From the NCBI GenBank assembly GCA_036268295.1, contig DATAUK010000007.1, positions 1-29,249 on the forward strand: a stretch of DNA of 29,249 nucleotides, read 5' to 3'. Below the pieces are notes generated by a model. The model was not told the DNA's origin. It did no database searches and saw only the letters and a list, made by a program, of their open reading frames with translations. Made by a program: the position numbers and the translations under genes. Position 1 is the first letter of the stretch. Every line of letters starts with the position of its first letter. Below are positions 7,941 through 16,654 of this stretch, piece after piece. Source of the stretch: DATAUK01 sp036268295. Its GTDB lineage: Bacteria > Actinomycetota > Actinomycetes > JAFAQI01.

Positions 7941-10901
7941 TCAGTCGAGCAAGCTTCGCCGGCGGGCGATCGCGACCGCCTCGGTGCGGCTCGAAGCGTC
8001 GAGCTTGGCGAGGACGTTCGAGATGTGGACGCTGACGGTCTTGGCGCTGATGAACAGCTGTTGGGCGATCTCGCGGTTGCTCCGGCCGGTCGCGACAAGG
8101 AGCAGGACCTCGTGCTCGCGCGGCGTCAGCGTCTCATCGTCGCGGCCCGTCGTGGCACGGCTGGCCGACCCGCCCGCAGCACCGAGCGAGGGCAGCTCGT
8201 CGATCAGCGGCTTGGCGCCGAGCCGCTTCGCGGTCGCTCGAGCGAGCTCGACCTCGGCCTTTGCCTCAGCCGGGTGGCCGGCGGCGAACAGTACGGCGGC
8301 CAGCCTCGCCCTCGAGCGCGCGGTCTCATAGACGTGGCCGAAGCGCTCGAAGGCAGCGACGGCCTCCCGCCAGGCGGTGATCAACATCTCCTCGGGGTCG
8401 GCGTCGACGCCGGCCAGCCATCTGAGCCGGGACTGCTCGGCGGTGACGCGGCTCGCCCACGCGAAGCCCTCTGGTCCGGTGTGGCGGCCCTCGGCGGCGA
8501 CCGCCATGGCCTTGGCTGCCAGCTCGTCGCCACGGGCGACCAACTCCGCCCGGTCGGTCGCGGTGGCCGATCCGGCTGCGGTGGCAAGGTGCCCGAGCAG
8601 CAGCGCTGCAAGCCGAACCCTGGCCTGGAAGCTCATCTGCCGCCACATCTCGGTCACCGTCGTGACGGCGTCGTCATGAATCGCTTGGGCCGCCGCGAGA
8701 TCGCCACTCTGGCCGTACAGCTCGATCGCGGCACCGCCGCTGGTGATCGCGACCAGCCCGTCGAGCTGCCACAGGGCCCGGAGGCGGGGCATTGCGGCCA
8801 GTGCGCCGATGTCGCCTCGGCCGGCGGCGATCTCGAGACTGACAGCAGCGAGCAGCGCCTCGGCGAGCTCCGGTGGCGACTGGCCGCTGACGTCGACCAT
8901 CTCGGCCGCGAGCGCCCAGTCCCCGCTCACGTGCGTCGCGATCGCGCCGAACAGCACCGCGTCAAGACCGTACGGCGCCCACTGCCGCCCGATCGACCGT
9001 GCCCGTGCGGCGGTCACGCTGAACTGCTCGATCGCCTGCGTCAGTCGGCCCTGGCCGTAGTGAAGACTCGCCAGGTTGTAGAGGCCACGAAGCTCGGCGA
9101 ACGGCTCACCCGCGGCCGTTGCCTGCTCGATGGCGGCGGCGATCGAGGCTTCGGCGCTCTGCGGCTCGCCGGCGCGCTCATCGAGCCTCGCGAGCAGCAA
9201 GGTCGCGTCGGTCGCGACGGCTGCGAGGTCGAGATCCCGCGCGATCTGCAACGCCTCGCCGGCCCAGCGGGCCGCTTCGTCGTCGCGGGCGCGGTCCGCG
9301 CTGGCACGAGCGTGGACGTAGAGGATGTGCGCCTTGAGCGGGCTCGCGGGCTCGTCCGCCATCAGCTTGACCCCCTCGGTGGTCAGGCCGAGCAGGTCGA
9401 GCTTGTGGTCGATGACGAATGCTGTCGTCGCGAGGGTGTGGATCAGCCGAACTCGATCGTGCGTCGGCGCGTCGGCCGGCAGCGCCCGTAGCTGGTCGTT
9501 GGCCAATGCGACGGCGCGGAACACGTGACCGGCCGCTGCCGCGGCGTTGCTGGCACGGATCACCAGACCGACCCGGTCGATGGACGCCTCATCGTCATCT
9601 GTCTCGCTGACCCCCGCCGCGACTCGGGGGTCAGCGAGCAGCTCAAGGGCGAGCTCGAAGTGGCGGATCGCCTCTTCCGGCCCACCGATCGCCATTGCCT
9701 CATCGCCGGCCTGGACGCTCGCTCGAGCAGCGGTCACCAGGTCGTGTGAGGCGCGGGCGTGACGGGCCAGCTCGGCGGCTGAGCCCTCGGCACGATGCGT
9801 CGCGAGAGCTTCGGCGTACGCCGCATGCAACCGCACCCGCTCTCCCGGGAGCAGATCCTGATAGATCGCCTCTGCCAGCAGGGCGTGGCGGAAGCCGTAG
9901 CCGTCCGCGCCCAGCGCGACGAGGATGTTGGCGTCGACCGCAGCGCGTAGCGCGGTTTCGAGGGCGGTGTTGTCGAGATTGCTGCCGTAGGCCAGCAATG
10001 TGTGCGAAACCCGCCGGCCGGCCACCGCGGCGGCTTGGACCGTCAGCCGGCCCGCTTCGCCGATCTGCTCGAGTCGCACCAGCAACAGGTCGGCCAGATC
10101 GATCGGCAGCAGGCCGGTGCTCACCTCGGTCGCAGCGACAAGCTCCTCGATGAAGAACGGGTTTCCCTCGGCGCGGGCGAGGATGTGTCGGAGCTCTGCC
10201 TCGGCGAGCGACTGCGGGTGAAGGACGCTGACCATCTGCCGTGATTCGTCATCGCTGAGCGGCCGGAGCTGCAGTCGCGTCACCGCCGGCAGCCGGACCC
10301 ATTCGGCGAGTGCCCCGCGCAGCGGGTGCTGGCGGTGCAGGTCGTCACTGCGGTAGGTCGCCAGGATTGCGACCGGTGAGCTGAAGGTGCGAGTGAACAG
10401 CCACCGGAGCAGGTCGCGGGTCGACTGGTCGGCCCAGTGGAGGTCCTCGACGATGAACAGCAGCGGTGTGTCCTCGGCGAGTGTGGTCAGCGCATCCTGG
10501 ACCGCCTCGAACAACGCCGCGCGGCCGGTCGGCTCGGGGGAATTGCTCGAGTCGCTGAGCAGTCGTCGCGCCGGGAGCAGACCGGCGATCGCCGGGCTGG
10601 ATCCGGCGAGCGTGTCGACAAGCTGCGGATCCTCGGCGGCCAGCCGGCCGAGGGCGTCGGTGAAAGGAAGGTACGGCGGTGAGCCATCGCCGAAGTCCAG
10701 GCAGTGACCGACCAGAACCCGCCAGCCATCGGCGACGACGCGAGCGCTGAGCTCGGCGACCAGTCGACTCTTGCCGGCGCCGGCATCGCCGCCGAGCAGC
10801 ACGGTGCCGTGAGCTTCGCCGTCCGCGCCGACGAGGTCGGCGAGCTGACGCAGCTCCTCGACCCGGCCGACCAACGGTGTGCGGGGGATCTCGATCGCCA
10901 C
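7941..10901 (-). CDS. Large ATPase-LuxR family transcriptional regulator (LAL type)
   Basis: A 986-residue regulator. The N terminus has an AAA/STAND-type ATPase: PLVGRVEELRQL, Walker A GGDAGAGKS at 37-45, Walker B LLFIVEDLHWAD at 147-158, and a sensor-like ATYRSDDL. The middle (about 350-900) is alpha-helical and Ala/Leu-rich, resembling TPR-like helical repeats. The C terminus carries a LuxR helix-turn-helix, LTPREHEVLLLVATGRSNRE with KTVSVHISNVLAKL, at about 922-980. Such proteins bind nucleotide and an unknown ligand or partner and then activate target promoters. GTG at 10901 begins the conserved PLVGR region and follows a G-rich stretch. A small ORF ends 59 bp upstream on the same strand and may be co-transcribed. 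The regulated genes are not evident. Confidence 0.9.
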   Translation of the reverse strand: MAIEIPRTPLVGRVEELRQLADLVGADGEAHGTVLLGGDAGAGKSRLVAELSARVVADGWRVLVGHCLDFGDGSPPYLPFTDALGRLAAEDPQLVDTLAGSSPAIAGLLPARRLLSDSSNSPEPTGRAALFEAVQDALTTLAEDTPLLFIVEDLHWADQSTRDLLRWLFTRTFSSPVAILATYRSDDLHRQHPLRGALAEWVRLPAVTRLQLRPLSDDESRQMVSVLHPQSLAEAELRHILARAEGNPFFIEELVAATEVSTGLLPIDLADLLLVRLEQIGEAGRLTVQAAAVAGRRVSHTLLAYGSNLDNTALETALRAAVDANILVALGADGYGFRHALLAEAIYQDLLPGERVRLHAAYAEALATHRAEGSAAELARHARASHDLVTAARASVQAGDEAMAIGGPEEAIRHFELALELLADPRVAAGVSETDDDEASIDRVGLVIRASNAAAAAGHVFRAVALANDQLRALPADAPTHDRVRLIHTLATTAFVIDHKLDLLGLTTEGVKLMADEPASPLKAHILYVHARASADRARDDEAARWAGEALQIARDLDLAAVATDATLLLARLDERAGEPQSAEASIAAAIEQATAAGEPFAELRGLYNLASLHYGQGRLTQAIEQFSVTAARARSIGRQWAPYGLDAVLFGAIATHVSGDWALAAEMVDVSGQSPPELAEALLAAVSLEIAAGRGDIGALAAMPRLRALWQLDGLVAITSGGAAIELYGQSGDLAAAQAIHDDAVTTVTEMWRQMSFQARVRLAALLLGHLATAAGSATATDRAELVARGDELAAKAMAVAAEGRHTGPEGFAWASRVTAEQSRLRWLAGVDADPEEMLITAWREAVAAFERFGHVYETARSRARLAAVLFAAGHPAEAKAEVELARATAKRLGAKPLIDELPSLGAAGGSASRATTGRDDETLTPREHEVLLLVATGRSNREIAQQLFISAKTVSVHISNVLAKLDASSRTEAVAIARRRSLLD

Positions 10902-10960
10902 CCCCCCATCATGCTGGGTGGCAGTGACGACCTCGACCGCGAACGCGGTAGTGATGGCGG

Positions 10961-11155
10961 TCAGTGGGACAGGGCGTGGTGCGGGGCCGGCCTCGGGCGT
11001 GGCGCGATCCGCGGCCGGCGCCGCCGCGGACCGAACAGGCTGATCGGCCAGGTTTGCGAGAGCGGCCGGCGGTTGCGCTGCAGGTCGTTGATGAGGCGGT
11101 CGCGGCGGTAGTCCAGATCGGCCAAGGTGAACATCTGATTGGTTTGTCCGAGCAT
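10961..11155 (-). CDS. Small basic protein of unknown function
   Basis: A 64-residue ORF starting MLGQTNQMFTLADLDYRRDR and ending in an Arg/Pro-rich tail. The first 30 residues would form an amphipathic helix rich in Asp, Arg and Leu. GAGGAG on the minus strand (11166-11171) lies ten bases before the ATG at 11155, the reason for choosing this start rather than the longer open frame to 11365, which runs through the repeat element. I recognise no family; short actinobacterial proteins with a similar helix and basic tail are common, but this is an impression. It lies directly upstream of the LuxR regulator gene, 59 bp away, and may form a transcription unit with it. Confidence 0.5.
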   Translation of the reverse strand: MLGQTNQMFTLADLDYRRDRLINDLQRNRRPLSQTWPISLFGPRRRRPRIAPRPRPAPHHALSH

Positions 11156-11165
11156 GATGATCGCT

Positions 11166-11171
11166 CTCCTC
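11166..11171 (-). promoter_or_regulatory. Ribosome binding site of the 64-residue ORF
   Basis: GAGGAG on the minus strand, ten bases before the ATG at 11155. It is the main support that the small ORF is translated. Confidence 0.5.
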
Positions 11172-11286
11172 GGTTGCGCTCGGGTGTTGCTGACGTGATC
11201 AACAATGCGCGTCTGAGGAGGGTCCTCACATCGGAAGGAATCCCTATTTCCGCGCGGTACCCGCCCCCGGCGATCCTTAGGCCTTA

Positions 11287-11373
11287 CCCCGCGCATGTGC
11301 CATTCGTGGGGTTGTAGGCCTACTGATGGGCCATGCGCGGGGTTATAGGCCCACTGATGGCACATGCGCGGGG
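11287..11373. repeat. 31-bp tandem repeat bounded by a perfect 16-bp inverted repeat
   Basis: Two tandem units occupy 11308-11338 and 11339-11369 and agree at 27 of 31 positions; a degenerate partial third copy is at about 11295-11307. The whole block is closed by CCCCGCGCATGTGCCA (11287-11302) and its exact complement TGGCACATGCGCGGGG (11358-11373). It begins four bases after the stop codon of the GGDEF-EAL gene on the minus strand, so folding of the transcript could end transcription or stabilise the 3' end. The regular period and the related core in each unit (CATCAGTRGGCCTAYAACCCC on the minus strand, given here as a consensus) suggest a dispersed repeat family rather than a simple terminator. 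Confidence 0.8.
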
Positions 11374-11376
11374 TGG

Positions 11377-13620
11377 CTAGATCGAGGAGACCAGTTTGGT
11401 CGGGACCTCGTGCGCCGCCTGGTGTGGTGCCGGCTTGCCGAACAGGTAGCCCTGCGCGTAGGTCACGCCGAGCCGTTGGAGCAGCTCGGCCTGCAGCTCG
11501 GTCTCGACCCCCTCGGTGACCATCCGGACGTCGAGGTCGTAGCTCAGCTCGACCATCGCTCGGACGATGTGCTCGCTGATCGGGTCCTGGCCGAGTCCGG
11601 CGACGAAGCTGCGGTCGAGCTTGACCACGCCGATCGAAGAGAACCGCTGCAGATAGCCGAGCCCGGCGTACCCGGTCCCGAAGTCGTCGATCGCGATGAG
11701 TACGCCGAGCGCGTGCAAACGCTCCAATAGCTGAGCGCCGTCGGGACGGGAAAGCAGCCGGTCCTCGGTCAGCTCGAGCACGAGGTCCTGGGCGTCGACG
11801 CCGCTCTCAGCGATGCAGCGGGCGATGACGTCGGGCAGGTCGCTACGTCCGACCTGCAACGAGCTGACGTTGACCGAGACCGTCCGGGAGGGTTCTGCGA
11901 AGCTCGCCGCGTCGAGGCAGGCCCGACGAATGATCCAGTCGGTCACCGGCGACTCGTACTCGGTCTCGAGAATGTCGTCGAGGAAGTCTGCCGGTTGCAG
12001 CAGCCCGCGAGTCGGATGCTGCCAGCGCAGCAGTGCCTCCCGACCGATCACGACCCTGTCGTCGAGGCGCACGATCGGCTGGTAGTACAGCACGAACTCC
12101 TCGCGCTTCAGCGCCCGCGCGATCTCCTTCCCTTGTACGGCGCCCGACGGGTGCTCGTGCAGCTTGGCGGCGAGGTTGCGCATCGAGGTGTCGTAGACGA
12201 ACCAGGCGCCGCGCTCCTCGAGCTTCGCTCGGTACATCGCGGTGTCGGCCTGCGCCAGCAGCTCGTCGGCGGTGGTCGCGGCGCCCTCGCCGTACGCAAT
12301 GCCGAGCGAAACCGATGGGCGGAAGCTGACGCCCGCCAGTCGCAGCGGCTGGCGGACGTTCTCGATCACCCGGCCGGCGAGGCCGGTGACCTCGGCGGGG
12401 GTGCGAACACCACGCAGGATGACGACGAACTCGTCGCCGCTGAGCCGGCCGACGATGTCGGTCTCCCGGACCGCTGCCCGGATCCGCGCACTGACCTCGC
12501 AGATGTAGGCATCGCCGACGGCGTGCCCGTGTTTGTCGTTGACCGACTTGAGCCGGTCCAGGTCGCAGAAAAAGATCGCGGTGACACCTTCGGTGGCAAC
12601 CTCGGCATGCAGCGCATCTTGCAGTTGCTGCATCGACAGTGCTCGGTTCGGCAGCGAGGTGAGCGCGTCGAAGTGAGCTTGCTGGACCAGTCGCTCCTCC
12701 ACCCGCTTGCGTTCGGTGATGTCCTCGATCTGCGCGATGAGCAGGCTGGGCTCGTCGTCGCTGTCCAGCGGGGCGAGGTGCAGCCGCCCCCAGGCGGCCG
12801 AGCCGTTCGGCAGCAGATAGCGGTTCTCCATCGGCAGGATCTCAGCCGGGAGGCCACCGGGCTGGCCGATCCGCGGCGCGACCAGGCAGGCCGGCGCGGG
12901 GTCGTCCTGATGCATGAACTCCATCGGGCTGTGACCGACCAGCTCGTCGGCTTCGCGGCCGAGAAAGACGCAGAGTGCGGTGTTGACGCTGGCAAAGCAC
13001 GCATCGGGGCCGATCAGTGCGATCGCTACCGGGCTGGTGTCGAACACCGCCTGGAATCGGCGAGCGCCGCGGCGGCTGTCAGCGGCGAGAGTTGCATGCT
13101 CGATGGCGAGGGCGGCGGTGACCGCGAAGGCCTCGAGCGCTCGGCGGATCGTCGGCCCCGGTCGCCGGCCGTCTCTTGGTACGTCGACGGAGAGCATGCC
13201 GAGGATCTTGCCGTCAGAGGATTCCAGCGGGGCGAACAGCGAGTCTTCCGGATGCCAGGCCTCCGGGTCGTCGGAGATCGGGATATCGGGGATCCACGAG
13301 AAGATGTCGGCCGGATCGATGATCGTGTTGGCGTGGTCGATGAATCGCAGTCGACCCCACGGCTCGCTCGCCGCGATCATCTTGTTCCAGCCGTCGAGAC
13401 CCTGGCGCCGGTTGAGCAGATGCTCGCGGACGTCGTCCGAGCCCGAGACCGCCGCGATGACCATTGCATCGCCGTCGATCATGTTGACGACCGTGATCTC
13501 GAAGCCGAGGGACTCCACGATCGTGTCGGCGACCAGCTGCAAGGTCTGCGCGAGGTCGAGGAAGCGGGAGTGCCCGCTCACCGCCCTCACCGCAGGCTTG
13601 ACCTGGTCGTCCTCGGACAT
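11377..13620 (-). CDS. GAF-PAS-GGDEF-EAL cyclic-di-GMP signalling protein
   Basis: A soluble 747-residue protein. Residues about 20-180 look like a GAF sensor (FLDLAQTLQLVADTIVESLG, ending LEAFAVTAALAIEHA), about 190-305 a PAS domain (FQAVFDTSPVAIALIGPD, then IEDITERK), about 315-475 a GGDEF domain and about 490-740 an EAL domain. The signature is SGDEF (394-398), with the inhibitory RxxD site (RETD) five residues before it. The EAL domain is complete: EALLRW (528 onward), VNVS, LELTED, DDFGTGY, KLDRSFV and EGVET, so phosphodiesterase activity is likely. Whether the GGDEF part synthesises c-di-GMP or only binds GTP is open. ATG at 13620 is preferred because GAAGGG lies just upstream; an upstream ATG at 13671 lacks this. 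Confidence 0.9.
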   Translation of the reverse strand: MSEDDQVKPAVRAVSGHSRFLDLAQTLQLVADTIVESLGFEITVVNMIDGDAMVIAAVSGSDDVREHLLNRRQGLDGWNKMIAASEPWGRLRFIDHANTIIDPADIFSWIPDIPISDDPEAWHPEDSLFAPLESSDGKILGMLSVDVPRDGRRPGPTIRRALEAFAVTAALAIEHATLAADSRRGARRFQAVFDTSPVAIALIGPDACFASVNTALCVFLGREADELVGHSPMEFMHQDDPAPACLVAPRIGQPGGLPAEILPMENRYLLPNGSAAWGRLHLAPLDSDDEPSLLIAQIEDITERKRVEERLVQQAHFDALTSLPNRALSMQQLQDALHAEVATEGVTAIFFCDLDRLKSVNDKHGHAVGDAYICEVSARIRAAVRETDIVGRLSGDEFVVILRGVRTPAEVTGLAGRVIENVRQPLRLAGVSFRPSVSLGIAYGEGAATTADELLAQADTAMYRAKLEERGAWFVYDTSMRNLAAKLHEHPSGAVQGKEIARALKREEFVLYYQPIVRLDDRVVIGREALLRWQHPTRGLLQPADFLDDILETEYESPVTDWIIRRACLDAASFAEPSRTVSVNVSSLQVGRSDLPDVIARCIAESGVDAQDLVLELTEDRLLSRPDGAQLLERLHALGVLIAIDDFGTGYAGLGYLQRFSSIGVVKLDRSFVAGLGQDPISEHIVRAMVELSYDLDVRMVTEGVETELQAELLQRLGVTYAQGYLFGKPAPHQAAHEVPTKLVSSI

Positions 13621-13721
13621 CGATGCCCTTCTTTTCACCGCACGCAGCGCGCGTTCTCGTTGTATCGGCACAACCGGGCGCTAACTTGTCCGCTTCATGG
13701 CAAATGCCTCGCAGCGTGCAG

Positions 13722-14498
13722 TCAGCTCGGTGGTGAGATCACGGTGACGAACGCGATCGCCGCCGCCGCGCTCGGCAGTAGCGCGCGGACCAGCGGCGAC
13801 CAGCTCGACGGCCGGATCGCTCGAACCATCGGGGATCGACGCCACAGCAAGGCGATCGAGCCGACGGCAGTGGTGACCTCGAAGATGGTTGCCAGGATGT
13901 CGAGGCCACCGACACTCTCGACATCGCCCGCTCCGGGTCCGAGCGGGATGCCGGTGGTCCTGGTGATCAGCCAGAGCACCACGATCGCGGTGTTGCCGAG
14001 CGCGCCGGCGGCGAGCAAGGTGCGCGATGCTCGCGCGAGGAGCAGCACCGAATAGATCAGCTGCGAGGTCGCGGCGACGGCGAAGAAGGTTCCGTACAAC
14101 GTGGCCTCTTCGAAGTGCTCGGGCATCACGACGAAGTGAACGGCGGCGGCGGCCGCGCCGGCGACGGCGACCAGTGGCAGCAGCGTCCAGCGGGTACGCC
14201 GGATCGGGTCGGTCGCCTCGCTGGGTCCCGCCGCAACGTCGCTCGCGATGCGCTGCGGCAGCAGACCGACGGACCCGGCGATACCGGCACCGACCGGGAC
14301 TCGCTGGTTGATGTGGACCGACTTCTGCCGGCTGTTGGCACGGCGGTTCCTGGCCTGGACGTATTCGGCGGCGGCGATCCCGCCCAGCGACGTGACAAGG
14401 AACGCCAGCGCCTCGATGGCGTGCCAGCCGTGACCGCCGAGCGACCCCCCACCACTGGCGGTCACCTTGCCGACAAGGATCGGCAGTTGCCTCAGCAT
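13722..14498 (-). CDS. Six-helix membrane protein of unknown function
   Basis: A 258-residue integral membrane protein. Hydrophobic segments lie at about 26-46, 104-125, 132-153, 158-178, 196-216 and 232-252. A 57-residue polar region after the first helix (Arg/Lys/Gln-rich) is probably cytoplasmic. Between helices 2 and 3 is HFVVMPEHFEE, and a His pair occurs before helix 1 (GGHGWHAIEA); His residues at membrane edges could bind a metal or haem, but that is speculation. A conserved-looking pattern GIPLGPGAGDVESVGGLD precedes helix 5. The start overlaps the stop of the upstream GGDEF-EAL gene by seven bases, so translation is coupled. The protein may be part of the same c-di-GMP module. I do not recognise a named family. 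Confidence 0.8.
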   Translation of the reverse strand: MLRQLPILVGKVTASGGGSLGGHGWHAIEALAFLVTSLGGIAAAEYVQARNRRANSRQKSVHINQRVPVGAGIAGSVGLLPQRIASDVAAGPSEATDPIRRTRWTLLPLVAVAGAAAAAVHFVVMPEHFEEATLYGTFFAVAATSQLIYSVLLLARASRTLLAAGALGNTAIVVLWLITRTTGIPLGPGAGDVESVGGLDILATIFEVTTAVGSIALLWRRSPMVRAIRPSSWSPLVRALLPSAAAAIAFVTVISPPS

Positions 14499-16498
14499 GA
14501 GTCTTCTCTCGTGGTGATGACGTCAGCGACGACTCGCATCTCGGCCGGGTCGTGCGCCCCGCGGCGGGGATCCGCGTCGATGATCGGCGCGATGTCGTGG
14601 CTCGGTTGCGGCCGGCCGAGCAGGTAGCCCTGACCATGATCGCTGTGCATCGCCCGCAGCGCGTCCAGCTGCTCAGTGGTCTCGGCGCCTTCGGCGGTGA
14701 CCGACATCCCCAGCGCGTGTGCCAGGTCGATGATCGCGACGATGATCTGCGTGCTGGGCGTGTCCTTGTCGAGATCGGCGACGAACGAGCGGTCGATCTT
14801 GACGCAGGTAACCGGCAGCTGGGTGAGGTAGCTCAGCGACGAGTAGCCGGTGCCGAAGTCGTCGAGGGCGAGCGAGACGCCGAGCTTGCGCAACGCGTGC
14901 AGCGTCGACAGCGTCGCATCGAAGTCCTTGATGACCGAGCCTTCGGTGACCTCCAGGCACAGCGAAGAGGCGTCGAGCCCGGAGTCGTGCAACGCCTCAG
15001 CGACGGTCGCGACCAGGGTGCGGTCGACGAGCTGTCGAGGGGAGAGATTGACCGAGATCGTCAGCGGGGCCCGGTCGGGGTGTCTGGCATGCCAGGCTGC
15101 GGTCTGCTGGCATGCGGTCCGAAGCACCCACGCCCCGAGCGACACGATCAGCCCGGACTGCTCGGCCGCCGGGATGAAGTCGAGTGGCGGCACCAGGCCG
15201 CGGGTCGGATGCTGCCATCTGATCAGCGCCTCGGTGCCGACGAGGCGATCCTGCGACAGCTCGAAGATCGGCTGGTAGTGCAAGACGAACTCGTCGTTGT
15301 CGAACGCCTCACGAAGCTCGTTTTCCAGCTCGGTACGCCGTAGCGCGACGGTGTGCAGGATCGGCCGGTATTCCGCGACCCGGCCGCCGCCGTCCCGCTT
15401 CGCTTCGTACATCGCCAGGTCGGCATTGCGCAGCAAGTCGGTCGCAGATTCGGTGTCACTGTCGGCGAACGCCAGGCCGATGCTCGCCGAGCAGGCAAGC
15501 GTGATGTCCGCGATCGCGACGGGCTCGCTGAACGCCGCGAGGACACGCTCGGCAGCCCGCCGCGCCTCGTCCGAATGACCGATGTCGCACAGCATGATCG
15601 CGAACTCATCGCCGCCGAGGCGAGCCAGCACGTCGCCGGTCCGAAGCCAGCCGCGCAACCGCAGCGACAGCGCCTGCAGCAGGGCGTCACCGACATCGTG
15701 ACCGAACCCGTCGTTGGCGTCCTTGAAGTTGTCGAGGTCCAAGAACAGCACGGCCGTCGACGTCCGGTCCCTGCCGTCCAGACTCTTGGTCAGCGCGTCG
15801 AGGAAAAACGCGCGGTTCGGCAGGCTGGTGAGGCTGTCGTGGAGTGCCTCCTGCTCGGTGAGTCTCCAGGCCAGCACGTTGCCGAAGCTGGCCGCAAGGA
15901 CGAAGATGCCGTGAATCGCGGCGTACTTCCATGGATGGTTGATCGCCGCCTGGTCGTTGAAGACCGCATGGGGGTCGAGCGCACCGAGCACACCGTGCTC
16001 GAGGACGACGTAGCCGAGCGCGAGCAGGTACGGCGTCCACGCCTGGTAGAGAGTGAGAAACGCCAGAATTACGAAGAACTGGAAATGGGCCGTCGTGGAG
16101 CCGCCAGCGATATGAACCAGGATCGAGGCACCTACGACCAAGCCGATCGAGGTGCTCGAGGAGCGCACATTCCGGCTCAGGAACGGAACCATGGCGATCG
16201 CCGCGGCCACGGCGAGAATGCCGACCTGGGCGGCCGCGGACGCGGCCGTCTCACCGCGATAGAGGGCGAAGGCGAGCAACGTGGGGACGTGCACCCACAA
16301 CAGCCAGGTCAGGCCGCGGTGGCGCTGCGACCACACTTCGACGGACAACCGGCGGCCCTCTGGCAGGAACCAGGGGCGATGAAAGCGCCGGCCGGCCCGG
16401 GCTCGCTCAGGCTCGGACCCGTCGCGATCGGAGCGCGCGGCGGTGATCACGGGCAGCGGGGAAGGCAGCGCTACGCGCTGATGTGAGCGAACAGTCAC
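14492..16498 (-). CDS. Membrane-bound GGDEF-EAL cyclic-di-GMP signalling protein
   Basis: A 668-residue protein. After a 60-residue basic, poorly conserved N terminus, about five to six membrane helices span residues 64-212. The region contains GGSTTAHFQFFVILAFLTLY and a later VVLEHGVLGALDP; His138 and His168 with His70 and His129 could form a ligand or metal site in this membrane sensor. GGDEF domain follows: LGGDEF at 294-299 with RxxD (RTGD) five residues before, DSLTSLPNRA at the start. The EAL domain is complete: EALIRWQHP at 423 onward, VNLSPRQL, LEVTEG, DDFGTGYSSLSYL, KIDRSFV and AEGAET. Both synthesis and hydrolysis of c-di-GMP are possible. GTG at 16498 is used, with GGGGAAAGGG just upstream. 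The next gene starts inside its stop region. Confidence 0.9.
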   Translation of the reverse strand: MTVRSHQRVALPSPLPVITAARSDRDGSEPERARAGRRFHRPWFLPEGRRLSVEVWSQRHRGLTWLLWVHVPTLLAFALYRGETAASAAAQVGILAVAAAIAMVPFLSRNVRSSSTSIGLVVGASILVHIAGGSTTAHFQFFVILAFLTLYQAWTPYLLALGYVVLEHGVLGALDPHAVFNDQAAINHPWKYAAIHGIFVLAASFGNVLAWRLTEQEALHDSLTSLPNRAFFLDALTKSLDGRDRTSTAVLFLDLDNFKDANDGFGHDVGDALLQALSLRLRGWLRTGDVLARLGGDEFAIMLCDIGHSDEARRAAERVLAAFSEPVAIADITLACSASIGLAFADSDTESATDLLRNADLAMYEAKRDGGGRVAEYRPILHTVALRRTELENELREAFDNDEFVLHYQPIFELSQDRLVGTEALIRWQHPTRGLVPPLDFIPAAEQSGLIVSLGAWVLRTACQQTAAWHARHPDRAPLTISVNLSPRQLVDRTLVATVAEALHDSGLDASSLCLEVTEGSVIKDFDATLSTLHALRKLGVSLALDDFGTGYSSLSYLTQLPVTCVKIDRSFVADLDKDTPSTQIIVAIIDLAHALGMSVTAEGAETTEQLDALRAMHSDHGQGYLLGRPQPSHDIAPIIDADPRRGAHDPAEMRVVADVITTREDSC

Positions 16499-16654
16499 GA
16501 GCCCTTTCCCCGCTACGAGCCCCCTGGGAGGCAGATTTGTGCCTACCTATGCATCGGAGGTTCGACCGGCCAGATTGAGCGGCGACGGCAAAAAAGTCGC
16601 GTTGTGGGGGGTTTGCCAGATTTCAGCGCGGCGGGATGTCTCGGCGTACCGCTG

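Noticed and set aside
7705..7941. A 78-codon minus-strand ORF whose ATG overlaps the LuxR stop (TGATG)
   Set aside because: The overlap is suggestive, but the product is mostly Arg/Pro/Ser, it runs through the inverted repeats and the hairpin, and it has no domain. Chance is more likely.
7872..9491. A 539-codon plus-strand frame
   Set aside because: Antisense of the LuxR regulator gene, which has clear Walker and helix-turn-helix motifs; the plus-strand product has no recognisable domain.
11995..14055. A 686-codon open frame on the plus strand
   Set aside because: It is the antisense of the GGDEF-EAL gene and its upstream region. Its product is Arg/Gly/Asp-rich without any domain, as expected from antisense of high-GC codons.
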